Below are positions 8,273 to 16,154 of a DNA stretch of 64,000 bases, piece by piece (the first letter of the stretch is position 1; every line of letters begins with the position of its first letter). Location: positions 186,001-250,000 of the forward strand of contig NZ_JAAAKZ010000005.1 of NCBI RefSeq assembly GCF_009905605.1, in the 5' to 3' direction. Both the position numbers and the translations under genes were made by a program. Below the pieces are notes generated by a model, which was given only the letters and a program-made list of their open reading frames with translations, was not told where the DNA came from and searched no databases. This DNA is from Runella sp. CRIBMP. Lineage in GTDB: Bacteria; Bacteroidota; Bacteroidia; Cytophagales; Spirosomataceae.

Positions 8273-8659
8273 ATGACATCCGCGATTACAGAAGGCGTTC
8301 GAGTAAGCGTTTTGACGCAATATCAGCCCGAATATTCGAGCCCGATGCAGGCCCATTTTGTGTTTACGTACCGCATTACCATCGAAAATCACAGCGAGCA
8401 TACAGTACAATTGTTGCGTCGGCACTGGTTCATTCACGACTCAAACGGCACCGTTCGGGAAGTAGAAGGCGAAGGTGTAGTAGGCCAACAACCCGTGCTT
8501 GAGCCCGGCGAAGTTCACGAATACGTATCGGGCTGCAACCTCCGCACCAGCATGGGGAAAATGGGCGGCACTTACCTGATGGAGCGCATCATGGACGGCA
8601 AACAATTTAACGTAACGATACCCGAGTTTACGATGATTGCCCCCTATCGTCTCAATTAG
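8273..8659 (+). CDS. apaG: ApaG domain protein
   Basis: 128 residues from the ATG at 8273, the usual ApaG length; a longer frame from 8240 would start inside the promoter. The fibronectin-like ApaG fold shows in HFVFTYRITIENHSE, QLLRRHWFIHDSNG, the glycine-rich VEGEGVVGQQPVLEPGE and the end GGTYLMERIMDG. The protein was first linked to cobalt and magnesium resistance in enterobacteria; its biochemical role is still unclear, although pyrophosphate binding has been proposed. It is a single gene with its own promoter. Confidence 0.9.
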   Translation: MTSAITEGVRVSVLTQYQPEYSSPMQAHFVFTYRITIENHSEHTVQLLRRHWFIHDSNGTVREVEGEGVVGQQPVLEPGEVHEYVSGCNLRTSMGKMGGTYLMERIMDGKQFNVTIPEFTMIAPYRLN

Positions 8660-8805
8660 GCCTCATTAGATCTCCGTCACAATCTCAAACACTGTGTAAA
8701 GAAAACCGAAAAGAAAAAATCTAATGAACTGCAAATAAGCCATTTACCCTTTTGCAGTTTTCATTTTGCAGTTTTCCATTTTTTGGTTACTAAACCTCCC
8801 CCATT

Positions 8806-9594
8806 TTGTTCCTTAGTCCTATTTTTCGCTATTTTTTTACTGCCCAAAACGAACACGGCCTTCATTCTCCTTTTGTATTCGATCTATATCTAAATACAAT
8901 CAAAAAAGACACTTTAAAGCCTCGTTTTGAAGCCATTGAAGCGCTGCGCAACGAAATGCTTCAAAGCCGTGAAACCCTCACCATCACCGATTTTGGGGCG
9001 GGTTCAAAGGTGAATGCTTCCCCCATTAGGGAAGTGCGCGACGTGGCAAAACACTCAAAAAAATCAGCTCAGTTGGGGCGGCTTTTCTACCGACTGATTC
9101 AGCATTTTAATTATTCCACGATTTTTGATTTGGGAACATCATTGGGCCTGACCACCCTCTACTTGGCATCTGCCAAGCCCGATGCACACATTTTTACCTT
9201 TGAAGGATGCCCCGAAACGGCCAATTTGGCCCGACGTAATTTCAAAAAAATTGACGCGTTGGCCCCGATTGAAGTCATTGTCGGAAATTTAGACGAAACC
9301 CTGAATGCTCAGGTAGCCGCTACCCCTAGCATCGACTTTGCCTTTTTTGACGCCAATCATCGGTACGAGCCTACCGTCCGCTACTTCGAAACCTGCCTGA
9401 CCAAAGCCCACGAAAACAGCCTCTTTGTATTTGATGATATTCATTGGTCGCCAGAGATGGAAGCCGCATGGCAGTATATCACCCAACATTCGTCCGTTAC
9501 GGTCACGATTGATTTGTTTTCGGTCGGGTTGGTTTTCTTCCGAAAAAAACAACCCAAACAAAATTTCGTATTGCGTTGGCGATTTTGGCGTTAG
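8806..9594 (+). CDS. SAM-dependent methyltransferase
   Basis: 262 residues. SAM motif I is IFDLGTSLGLTTLYLASA (near residues 106-123), followed by the acidic strand HIFTFEGCPE and the motif IDFAFFDANHRYEP typical of class I O-methyltransferases. The N-terminal NEHGLHSPFVFDLY is a Bacteroidota-specific signature of this group. The in-frame stop at 8791 leaves only TTG 8806 (or ATT 8803) as start; the first ATG would delete 49 conserved residues, so the TTG start is firm. The substrate is unknown. The MarR gene follows after 82 nt. Confidence 0.8.
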   Translation: MFLSPIFRYFFTAQNEHGLHSPFVFDLYLNTIKKDTLKPRFEAIEALRNEMLQSRETLTITDFGAGSKVNASPIREVRDVAKHSKKSAQLGRLFYRLIQHFNYSTIFDLGTSLGLTTLYLASAKPDAHIFTFEGCPETANLARRNFKKIDALAPIEVIVGNLDETLNAQVAATPSIDFAFFDANHRYEPTVRYFETCLTKAHENSLFVFDDIHWSPEMEAAWQYITQHSSVTVTIDLFSVGLVFFRKKQPKQNFVLRWRFWR

Positions 9595-9635
9595 GTTTGC
9601 TCTTTTAAAAATCCTATCTTAATTTGCAGAGCAAT

Positions 9636-9651
9636 TATTAGCAGGCTAATA
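9636..9651. promoter_or_regulatory. Dyad upstream of the MarR gene, possible autoregulatory operator
   Basis: A perfect 7-2-7 dyad, TATTAGC AG GCTAATA, lies 25 nt before the MarR start codon. MarR dimers bind dyads of this size and often repress themselves; the pairing here is inferred from position only. Confidence 0.35.
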
Positions 9652-9676
9652 CTTTAACCTTTTGTATGATTAACTC

Positions 9677-10114
9677 ATGACTCACCCTTCCGATTCTCGT
9701 GCTTATTTTTTCAAAATTGATACTACCATCAAGAAAATCCGCAGCGTTTTACAAAAACGTTTCAACGATTCGGGCTTTGACTTGACGGTGGACCAATGGG
9801 TATTGATTGACCACGTAGCCCGAAATCAAGGAATAAGTCAAAATATGTTAGCCGAGCTCACCACCAAAGACGCCCCCACGGTGACGCGTATTTTGGATTT
9901 GCTCGTAAAAAAAGGACTGGTAGAGCGCCGTATGTCGGACGAAGATCGCCGTAAATTCAACATTTTTTTGATGCCCGAAGGTGCCAAAACATTTGAGATG
10001 GTTTTGCCCGTGGTCAAAGAAATCCGTCGTCAAGGCTGGGGAGAACTTAACGAAGAAGACTACGCCCATTTTGTTAGAATTATGGACTCTATCTATCAGA
10101 ATTTCAGCGAATAA
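9677..10114 (+). CDS. MarR family transcriptional regulator
   Basis: 145 residues with a central winged helix-turn-helix: recognition helix region DAPTVTRILDLLVKKGLVER and wing MSDEDRRKFNIFLMPEGAK, flanked by dimerisation helices. Members of the family are dimeric repressors released by small ligands. The convergent MFS transporter begins only 10 bp beyond its stop; a regulator next to an exporter is a common pairing, but their convergent layout makes direct control uncertain. A dyad at 9636-9651 could be its own operator. Confidence 0.88.
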   Translation: MTHPSDSRAYFFKIDTTIKKIRSVLQKRFNDSGFDLTVDQWVLIDHVARNQGISQNMLAELTTKDAPTVTRILDLLVKKGLVERRMSDEDRRKFNIFLMPEGAKTFEMVLPVVKEIRRQGWGELNEEDYAHFVRIMDSIYQNFSE

Positions 10115-10124
10115 CAGCTTTCTT

Positions 10125-11240
10125 CTAAGTTTCAATTTTTCGGCCCAAAACCACCATTACTCCAAACAGTAGCACCACAAACACCAACGCGGCCCGCAAT
10201 CCCTGCGAGTCTGCCAGAAACCCAATGACTGGCGGCCCAAACAAAAAACCAAAATAGCCCAGCGTACTCACCATAGCCAATCCTACGCCGTTGGGTAAGG
10301 ATGTGTTGTGACCAGCGTTGCTGTAAATAATGGGAATAACGGTTGACAGCCCCAAGCCCACCAAAAAAAGGCCCCCGATGGCCACCCACACGGAGGGAAT
10401 CATCAAAGCAACCACCAAGCCGAGCATTGCCAAAGCAGAATTTGCCAAAATAAGGCGTTTATCTCCAAAAACTGTTCGGATTTTATCCCCTCCGAAACGC
10501 CCAATTGTCATGGCAGCCGAAAACGCCGACAAGCCAAGTGGTGCCATCGCGGCATTGGTTTGGAGAACATTCTTGAGGTAATTGGTGCTCCAATCGGCCA
10601 TTGCGCCCTCCCCCAACATGGCACAAAACGCAATCAGGCCCATAAAAAGCATGGAGCGGTCAGGTAACCGAAAAGCCACGCCTTCGTTCGATGGTTTGAC
10701 CGTATCAGGAATCAAAAAGAATACACAAACCACCGCCACCACCAACGACCCCGCCGATACGACCGTAAAGTGAAACGTGGTGGTAAATGGAACAAAAAAA
10801 GAACCACTCAATGCACCAAGCATCATTCCTACGCTGAAAATGGCGTGAAAAGAAGACATCATCAGGGCATTGTAGCGTTGCTCAATCGCCACCGCTTGGG
10901 CGTTCATTGCGACATCCAGCGCCCCCATAAATGCCCCAATTATGTAAAAAAAGACCGCTATGTGCCATTTTAAGGACAGCAACGGAAACAGAAATAACGA
11001 ACAGCAAAACAGCAAAAGCGACAGCGTGGTGGCAAATTTGCTGCCACGACGCGCAATGAGCCAACCCGTGAGCGGCATTGACGTAAGTGAGCCCACTGCT
11101 ACACAAAGGAGCATCAGGCCCAAAGTGCTGTTATTGAGCGAAAAAAGTGTTTGAATACTGGGTAATCGGGTACTCCAATTGGTATAAATAAATCCACAAA
11201 TGAAGAAGATCAAACTGACGGATATTCGACTCGGAGGCAT
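10125..11240 (-). CDS. MFS transporter
   Basis: 371 residues from the ATG at 11240, about 12 hydrophobic helices. Family signs are the loop 2-3 motif GWLIARRGSKFAT (a variant of the MFS G-x-x-x-D-R-x-G-R-R) and GALDVAMNAQAVAIEQRY, which is typical of the fucose-permease-like (FucP/YbjJ) subgroup. An upstream in-frame ATG at 11297 lies inside fmt and would add 19 residues without similarity. The gene follows fmt on the same strand after 25 nt. The substrate is not deducible; sugars or drugs are both seen in the subgroup. Confidence 0.85.
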   Translation of the reverse strand: MPPSRISVSLIFFICGFIYTNWSTRLPSIQTLFSLNNSTLGLMLLCVAVGSLTSMPLTGWLIARRGSKFATTLSLLLFCCSLFLFPLLSLKWHIAVFFYIIGAFMGALDVAMNAQAVAIEQRYNALMMSSFHAIFSVGMMLGALSGSFFVPFTTTFHFTVVSAGSLVVAVVCVFFLIPDTVKPSNEGVAFRLPDRSMLFMGLIAFCAMLGEGAMADWSTNYLKNVLQTNAAMAPLGLSAFSAAMTIGRFGGDKIRTVFGDKRLILANSALAMLGLVVALMIPSVWVAIGGLFLVGLGLSTVIPIIYSNAGHNTSLPNGVGLAMVSTLGYFGFLFGPPVIGFLADSQGLRAALVFVVLLFGVMVVLGRKIET

Positions 11241-11265
11241 GAAGATGTAGGTTAAGAAAATGAAA

Positions 11266-12186
11266 TTATAGTTTAGCACCACGTAGGAATTCTTCAATTC
11301 CCATTCGTTTTTTTCCTTCTAGTTGTAACTCCTCAATCGCCAGCCAACCATGACCGGTCTTGAAATGAAGAAATGATTTATTATCGGTCACAAAATCTCC
11401 GATTTCCCGCTCACTGGATTCTTGATTGGCCACTGATGCCTTATACACTTTACAGGTTTTTCCATTCAGGGTAGTCCAAGCAGTTGGATACGGCGATAAT
11501 CCACGCACAAAGTTGCGGATAGCAGAGGCTGATTGCGTCCATTGGATTTCGCAAGTTTCCTTAAAAATTTTGGGGGCACTTTTCAACACCTCAACCTCAG
11601 GTTGTGGAATTTGGGGATAATTGCCACGCTCCACCGCCTGCACCGTTTTGACGACCAAATCCGCTCCTTTTTGCATCAAACGCTCGTAAAGGGTACCTAC
11701 CGTATCATTTTCATGAATTGGCTCGGTTTCCTGAAAAATAATTTGACCTGTATCTATCTCGTGTTGTAGAAAAAAAGTAGTTACGCCCGTTTGCGTTTCG
11801 CCGTTGATGATGGCCCAATTGATGGGGGCCGCCCCTCTATACTGCGGCAAAAGCGACGCATGAAGGTTAAATGTGCCTTTGGGAGGCATATTCCAAACAA
11901 CTTCGGGCAACATTCGAAAAGCCACCACGACCTGTAAATCGGCCTGGTAGCTCCGCAATTCCTCCAAAAAATCGGGGTTTTTAAGTTTTTCGGGCTGAAG
12001 AACAGGAATCCCCTGCGTTAAGGCGTACTGCTTCACGGGCGAAGGCGTCAATATCAAACCGCGTCCAGCGGGTTTATCGGGGGCGGTCACCACCGCCACC
12101 ACATTTGAGCCACTTTCCACGAGCTTTTGAAGACTGCTCACCGCAAATTCGGGTGTGCCCATAAAAATAATCCGAAGACCTGTCAT
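11266..12186 (-). CDS. fmt: Methionyl-tRNA formyltransferase
   Basis: 306 residues, standard length. It transfers a formyl group from 10-formyl-THF to initiator Met-tRNA. The N-terminus RIIFMGTPEFAV is the family start. The catalytic Asn and His lie in FNLHASLLPQYRGAAPINW and the catalytic Asp in HEIDTGQI; the C-terminal OB-like domain (about 205-306) includes NFVRGLSPYPTAWT. The MFS gene follows 25 nt downstream. It is transcribed divergently from the greA leader. Confidence 0.97.
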   Translation of the reverse strand: MTGLRIIFMGTPEFAVSSLQKLVESGSNVVAVVTAPDKPAGRGLILTPSPVKQYALTQGIPVLQPEKLKNPDFLEELRSYQADLQVVVAFRMLPEVVWNMPPKGTFNLHASLLPQYRGAAPINWAIINGETQTGVTTFFLQHEIDTGQIIFQETEPIHENDTVGTLYERLMQKGADLVVKTVQAVERGNYPQIPQPEVEVLKSAPKIFKETCEIQWTQSASAIRNFVRGLSPYPTAWTTLNGKTCKVYKASVANQESSEREIGDFVTDNKSFLHFKTGHGWLAIEELQLEGKKRMGIEEFLRGAKL

Positions 12187-12254
12187 AAGAAATTAATTTC
12201 TACGTTTAAAGTAGTACAATAAGGCTATTTTTTAGGATAAAGCCTTTGGAGATA

Positions 12255-12285
12255 TTGATTTCAGTTGCAAATATTGCTAATTTTG
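12255..12285 (+). promoter_or_regulatory. Promoter of the greA leader (TTG / 20 nt / TAATTTTG)
   Basis: TTG at 12255-12257 and TAATTTTG at 12278-12285, spaced 20 nt, match the Bacteroidota housekeeping promoter closely. Predicted transcription starts near 12290, 180 nt ahead of greA and just ahead of a 14-codon open frame. Confidence 0.7.
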
Positions 12286-12302
12286 TGATTCAATTCTCGA
12301 CT

Positions 12303-12347
12303 ATGAACCGACACGACGAATACTTTTCGGTCTTGCTGAAGAAGTGA
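12303..12347 (+). CDS. 14-codon leader ORF ahead of greA
   Basis: ATG to TGA encodes MNRHDEYFSVLLKK. It begins about 13 nt after the predicted transcription start and ends 22 nt before an intrinsic terminator. Position inside a promoter-terminator cassette is the only support; codon statistics mean little at this length. It could be a leader peptide coupled to attenuation, or a chance frame in a small RNA. Confidence 0.35.
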   Translation: MNRHDEYFSVLLKK

Positions 12348-12369
12348 CAGATTCTACCATCCTTTTGTA

Positions 12370-12398
12370 GAGCGGTCATTTCACCGTTCTTTTTTTTT
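12370..12398 (+). terminator. Intrinsic terminator inside the greA leader
   Basis: GAGCGGT (12370-12376) pairs with ACCGTTC (12383-12389, one G-U pair) over a 6-nt loop and is followed by nine T (12390-12398). A smaller hairpin (TCTAC / GTAGA, about 12353-12371) overlaps its left arm by two bases and could compete. It lies 69 nt before the greA start. Confidence 0.75.
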
Positions 12399-12467
12399 GT
12401 CCATAGTCCCAGAAATTTCTTTACCACTAACAAATATTCTATAACAATTAACGTACAGTAAAGCAAA

Positions 12468-12941
12468 ATGGCTAAAATACAGTACTACACCGAAGAAGGT
12501 CTCAACAAGCTTAAGGCTGAGTTGCAGGACTTAAAAACGCGGGGCCGACAAGAAATAGCAAGAGCAATAGCTGAAGCTCGCGATAAGGGTGATTTAAGCG
12601 AAAATGCCGAGTATGATGCCGCCAAAGAAGCACAGGGATTGCACGAAGCAAAAATCTCTAAGTTAGAAGAAGTCTTGGGCAATGCCCGCATCCTCGACGA
12701 ATCGTCAATCGATACGTCGCAGGTGGCGGTGTTGTCTAAAGTCAAGATAAAAAACCGTAAAAACAACGCCGTTGTAACCTACACCCTCGTGTCTGAAGAA
12801 GAAGCCGATTTGAAACTCGGAAAAATCTCCGTTGGCTCTCCCATCGGCAAAGGTCTGCTCGGAAAAAAGGTCGGCGATGTAGCCCAATTTCAGGTTCCTG
12901 CGGGAGCTATGGAGTTTGAAGTATTAGAAATATCACGGTAG
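12468..12941 (+). CDS. greA: Transcription elongation factor GreA
   Basis: 157 residues, normal length. GreA enters the secondary channel of RNA polymerase and stimulates cleavage of the 3' end of backtracked RNA. The N-terminal antiparallel coiled coil (1-75) carries the acidic tip DLSENAEYDAAKE; the C-terminal FKBP-like domain contains SPIGKGLLGKKVGD and the end AGAMEFEVLEI. No promoter consensus is visible between the leader terminator and the start, so expression may depend on readthrough of that terminator. Confidence 0.97.
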   Translation: MAKIQYYTEEGLNKLKAELQDLKTRGRQEIARAIAEARDKGDLSENAEYDAAKEAQGLHEAKISKLEEVLGNARILDESSIDTSQVAVLSKVKIKNRKNNAVVTYTLVSEEEADLKLGKISVGSPIGKGLLGKKVGDVAQFQVPAGAMEFEVLEISR

Positions 12942-12984
12942 ACCTCAAAATACCCCAGTTACGTGCTGGCATAGATTTTGAACT

Positions 12985-13022
12985 AAAAGTGGGCAGGCTT
13001 CCAAAAGCTGCCCACTTTTTTT
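12985..13022 (+). terminator. Intrinsic terminator of greA
   Basis: The stem AAAAGTGGGCAG(G)CTT / AAGCTGCCCACTTTT has one bulged G, a short loop and a T-rich end. It lies 43 nt after the greA stop. Confidence 0.85.
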
Positions 13023-13099
13023 ATTCCCAAACAAAATTTCTTATTTTAGATAATTAGTTTCAAAAACAAACCATTTATTCGTTTTTTTTGCTAAATACT

Positions 13100-13116
13100 G
13101 CCAAATATAATTTGGC
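13100..13116. repeat. 17-bp palindrome in the AT-rich region before the 13218 gene
   Basis: GCCAAAT ATA ATTTGGC is a perfect 7-3-7 dyad about 100 nt ahead of the hypothetical gene. It has no T-tract and looks more like a protein-binding site than a terminator. Confidence 0.3.
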
Positions 13117-13217
13117 TAACGGTGGTTTATGGATTTTTACTGTGTTTTCAAGTAAAATTACTTTAAAAACACACTTGATAAAATCTCAAAATAATTAAAT
13201 ATATTCTAAAAAAAATT

Positions 13218-13703
13218 ATGATAAATGAGTTTTACTTACAAGATTTGCTCAACAAAGCGCGTTTATTGAGTAATATCGCTAAGTATTCCAAAATCAGAAA
13301 AAGTAAAATGAATTATCAGCCACCAGTATATTTGACTCCTCATTTATACATGACCAACGAAGAAGTTGCGATTGTAGATGGATTGGTAGACCATCAGGAA
13401 ATGCCAAAACAATTTGATTCAAATCGAGTCATTACCTATTTTGAAGGGCAAGATTTTTGCCTTGTTCTCTACTTTGCTGACCTTAAAGACCGAGGCTTTC
13501 AGAAGTATGTTGTCAGTGATTTTTCGGTAAATGTCGAAGAAATGTGGATGCTCTCCAATTCACTTACGCAAATGATTGGAGAAGGCATCAATGTGCATCT
13601 ACTCAGTCAAGCCAAAAATCGCGTCGATAACATGATTCACATGTCAGGTACTTTTCGGGCGTTGTTTGGTAAGAAAAAAGCGGAAGAAACCGACGATTGG
13701 TAA
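13218..13703 (+). CDS. Hypothetical protein
   Basis: 161 residues if the first ATG is used. An in-frame ATG at 13308 gives 131 residues and starts MNYQPPVYLTPHLYM; the extra 30 residues are Lys/Leu-rich. The protein is mixed alpha/beta without signal peptide or membrane helix, with a charged C-terminus (GKKKAEETDDW). I do not recognise a family. The region upstream is very AT-rich and holds a 17-bp dyad. A shared convergent terminator follows at 13724-13758. Confidence 0.65.
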   Translation: MINEFYLQDLLNKARLLSNIAKYSKIRKSKMNYQPPVYLTPHLYMTNEEVAIVDGLVDHQEMPKQFDSNRVITYFEGQDFCLVLYFADLKDRGFQKYVVSDFSVNVEEMWMLSNSLTQMIGEGINVHLLSQAKNRVDNMIHMSGTFRALFGKKKAEETDDW

Positions 13704-13723
13704 ACTATAAAACGTCGAAAATG

Positions 13724-13758
13724 AACGTCGGCGAGGATGCGTAGCCCTCACCGACGTT
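13724..13758. terminator. Convergent terminator hairpin
   Basis: The 13-bp arms AACGTCGGCGAGG / CCTCACCGACGTT have one mismatch and an 8-nt loop. It lies 20 nt after the stop of the hypothetical gene and just before the stop of ychF on the other strand. Confidence 0.65.
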
Positions 13759-13764
13759 AAATAA

Positions 13765-14862
13765 TTATACGTTAAAACGGAAGTGCATGATATCGCCATC
13801 TTGCACCACGTATTCTTTTCCTTCTACCGAAATCTTACCGGCATCGCGGCAGGCCGCCTCGGTTTTGTACTTTTCGTAATCGCTCAGTTTAATGACTTCG
13901 GCCCGAATAAAACCCTTCTCAAAGTCAGTGTGAATAACCCCAGCGGCTTGCGGTGCTTTCCAGCCCCGCTGAATGGTCCACGCCCGTACTTCTTTGACGC
14001 CCGCCGTAAAGTACGTAATCAGATTTAAGATGTGATACGACGCCCGAATCAATCTATTCAGACCAGATTCTTTCAAACCGTATTCTTCCAAAAACACAGC
14101 GCGCTCTTCGGGGTCTTCCATTTCGGCAATTTCTGATTCAATGGCTGCGCAAAGTACAATCACTTCGGCATTTTCTTCGGCCACGGCCGCTTTCAATTGG
14201 TCCACGTATTCATTGCCGTTGATGATGGCCGATTCGTCGACGTTTGCCACATAAATAACCGGCTTGATGGTCAACAATTGCAAGTCAGCAATCGCCGCTT
14301 TTTCGTCTTCCGTAAGCCCTACTGCCCTTACGCTTTTACCGTGTAGCAAGGCATTTTTCACGCGCGTTATGATTTCAAGCTCGACCTTGGCTTTGGCATC
14401 TCCAACGCGGGCCGCTTTCTCAACCCGCGCAAATTTCTTCTCGATGGAATCCAAATCTTTCAATTGAAGCTCTAAATCAATGATTTCTTTATCGCTGACG
14501 GGATTGACGCGCCCTTCTACGTGTACGATGTTATCATCGGCAAAGCAACGAACCACGTGGATAATGGCATCCACTTCCCGGATATTGGCCAAAAACTGAT
14601 TCCCTAGGCCTTGACCTTTGCTCGCCCCCCTTACGAGGCCGGCAATGTCAACGATTTCAACGATGGTTGGCACCATACGCTGTGGATTCACCAGGCCTTC
14701 CAAGACTTTCATCCGCTCGTCGGGTACTTCTACCACGCCTACGTTGGGTTCAATGGTACAGAAGGGATAATTGGCTGCTTCAGCCTTTGCACTTGACAAT
14801 GCACTAAAAAGGGTGGATTTGCCCACATTTGGCAATCCGACAATACCACATTGGAGAGACAT
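13765..14862 (-). CDS. ychF: Ribosome-binding ATPase YchF (Obg family)
   Basis: 365 residues, the usual length. The P-loop GLPNVGKSTLF is at residues 8-18. The G4 motif is N-V-D-E (VIYVANVDE) rather than NKxD, which explains the ATP rather than GTP preference of YchF. A coiled-coil insertion (about 130-180) and a C-terminal TGS domain (about 280-365, with TDFEKGFIRAEVI) complete the fold. It binds ribosomes and is linked to stress and translation control. Three GTTTTGA heptads lie directly upstream of its start. Confidence 0.96.
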   Translation of the reverse strand: MSLQCGIVGLPNVGKSTLFSALSSAKAEAANYPFCTIEPNVGVVEVPDERMKVLEGLVNPQRMVPTIVEIVDIAGLVRGASKGQGLGNQFLANIREVDAIIHVVRCFADDNIVHVEGRVNPVSDKEIIDLELQLKDLDSIEKKFARVEKAARVGDAKAKVELEIITRVKNALLHGKSVRAVGLTEDEKAAIADLQLLTIKPVIYVANVDESAIINGNEYVDQLKAAVAEENAEVIVLCAAIESEIAEMEDPEERAVFLEEYGLKESGLNRLIRASYHILNLITYFTAGVKEVRAWTIQRGWKAPQAAGVIHTDFEKGFIRAEVIKLSDYEKYKTEAACRDAGKISVEGKEYVVQDGDIMHFRFNV

Positions 14863-14871
14863 TCCGGGAGT

Positions 14872-14892
14872 TTTGAGTTTTGAGTTTTGAGT
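14872..14892. repeat. Three tandem GTTTTGA heptads upstream of ychF
   Basis: Exact three-copy 7-bp direct repeat ending in a partial fourth copy, 10 nt ahead of the ychF ATG on the minus strand. Such arrays can change copy number by slippage. Confidence 0.6.
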
Positions 14893-14991
14893 TGCGGGTT
14901 AGACAGAAAGTTCATCAATAGGCAAATGCCTTATCTTCAACTTCATTTCCAACGACCTCTCCTCCCTCATTATGAACAAATAATAATATAA

Positions 14992-15005
14992 CTCACTTAA
15001 GTGAG
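14992..15005. repeat. 14-bp perfect palindrome between ychF and the DUF3276 gene
   Basis: CTCACTTAAGTGAG has no loop and no T-tract. It may be an operator; nothing else supports that. Confidence 0.25.
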
Positions 15006-15043
15006 GCTGCAAAATTAGTACATTTAGACGTACCTACAAAACC

Positions 15044-15070
15044 AAAAGGCCTCCGGTAGATACCAGAGGC
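15044..15070 (-). terminator. Terminator of the DUF3276 gene
   Basis: On the minus strand a GCCTCTGGTA / TACCGGAGGC hairpin (one mismatch) is followed by CTTTT. It lies about 30 nt after the stop codon. Confidence 0.6.
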
Positions 15071-15100
15071 AAGTTATTGGATACTTTTAGAAAACAGGTA

Positions 15101-15421
15101 TTACTCCCACTTCAAATCGCTACCGCTATAATCTTCTTCCTCACGTACGGCGTACTGCGAGAAATCAATATTTGGCATTAATTCTGTTTTGATGTGATTT
15201 ACGGTGTCTTGAAGTGCGTCAACAAATTTGTCGAAATCTTCTTTGTAGAGAAACATCTTGTGTTTTTCATACGCAAATCCGTCTCCCTGAGGAAAACGGC
15301 GACTCTCAGTGATTGTAAGATAATAATCATTGGAACGAGTCGAACGCACATCAAAAAAGTAGGTTCTTTTGCCGGCTTTTACGCGCTTAGAGTAGATTTT
15401 TTCTCGGTCTTTATCTTCCAC
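15101..15421 (-). CDS. DUF3276 family (PUR-alpha-like) nucleic-acid-binding protein
   Basis: 106 residues from a GTG at 15421. The conserved Bacteroidota core KRVKAGKRTYFFDVRSTR, SNDYYLTITESRRF and KHKMFLYKEDFDKFVDAL forms a single PUR repeat, known from Borrelia and Bacteroidota homologs to bind DNA and RNA as a dimer. The acidic C-terminus ends SGSDLKWE. An ATG at 15484 would add 21 residues (start MKGNNKTCTL) that do not resemble the family, so the GTG is preferred. A near-consensus promoter (TTTG / 20 nt / TACTTTAG) overlaps the longer start, in favour of the short form. Confidence 0.85.
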   Translation of the reverse strand: MEDKDREKIYSKRVKAGKRTYFFDVRSTRSNDYYLTITESRRFPQGDGFAYEKHKMFLYKEDFDKFVDALQDTVNHIKTELMPNIDFSQYAVREEEDYSGSDLKWE

Positions 15422-15546
15422 TATACTTAGTAGGTTTAGAGTTTTAGCAAACGCTAAAGTACATGTTTTGTTGTTGCCTTTCAAAATTTTTGTAAAATAA
15501 AGTTACCAACTTTTACGTTGATAAAAACATGCCTTTTAAAATTGGT

Positions 15547-15577
15547 TTTGTAAAAAACATAGATTATATTAAATTTG
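15547..15577 (+). promoter_or_regulatory. Promoter of the RlpA-like gene (TTTG / 19 nt / TAAATTTG)
   Basis: TTTG at 15547-15550 and a perfect TAAATTTG at 15570-15577 with 19-nt spacing. The predicted start near 15584 leaves a leader of about 105 nt. Confidence 0.7.
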
Positions 15578-15588
15578 TGCCTTATTAT

Positions 15589-15622
15589 CAACCTATAACC
15601 CTTTTTTAGGTTGCATTTTTTT
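15589..15622 (+). promoter_or_regulatory. Terminator-like hairpin in the RlpA-like leader
   Basis: CAACCTA (15589-15595) pairs with TAGGTTG (15607-15613) over an 11-nt loop; seven T follow (15616-15622). It sits between promoter and start codon and could act as an attenuator. The stem is short, so it may be weak. Confidence 0.35.
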
Positions 15623-15689
15623 GAGTAGGCTTCGAGGTGAAAGCTCTGTGGAAATCATTCTTTTAGTGGAATTAAACCCGAAAAAACCT

Positions 15690-16136
15690 ATGTATTATAC
15701 CCCATTTTATTTAATTTTACTGTTGTCGTTTTTCACATTAAATTCTGCTTCAGCACAATTGTTAGGTAAAGAAGAACAGGGAAAAGCGTCTTTTTACAAC
15801 AAAATGTTTGACGGTCGGCAGACCTCTTCTGGCGAAAAATTTAACCAGAAAGAATTAACCGCCGCACATCGTTCACTCCCAATCAACACCATGATTGAAG
15901 TAACGAATCTATCAAACAATAAATCGGTGATTGTAAGAGTTAATGACCGAGGCCCTTTTCATCATAAACGTCTGATTGACCTGACGCGCGCCGCTGCCGA
16001 ACACCTAGATTTTATTAAATCTGGTATCGCTTCGGTCAAGCTTCGAGTGGTCGGTATGGAAGGAATGATTTTGCTCGGACAAAATGAAATCATCACCGAT
16101 ACTGGAGATATCATCGAAAAGGCCAATAAACTTTAA
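15690..16136 (+). CDS. Secreted RlpA-like double-psi beta-barrel protein
   Basis: 148 residues from ATG 15690, which opens a clear signal peptide (MYYTPFYLILLLSFFTLNSASA). A TTG at 15621 would bury it behind 23 residues. The barrel shows the RlpA signature: GKASFYNKMFDGRQTSSGE, LTAAHRSLPINTMIEVTNL, VIVRVNDRGPF and RLIDLTRAAAEHL. RlpA proteins cleave or bind septal peptidoglycan; here no SPOR domain is attached, so targeting must differ. A DUF58 gene follows 18 nt later on the same strand. Confidence 0.9.
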   Translation: MYYTPFYLILLLSFFTLNSASAQLLGKEEQGKASFYNKMFDGRQTSSGEKFNQKELTAAHRSLPINTMIEVTNLSNNKSVIVRVNDRGPFHHKRLIDLTRAAAEHLDFIKSGIASVKLRVVGMEGMILLGQNEIITDTGDIIEKANKL

Positions 16137-16154
16137 CCTTTCCCAAAACTGCCA

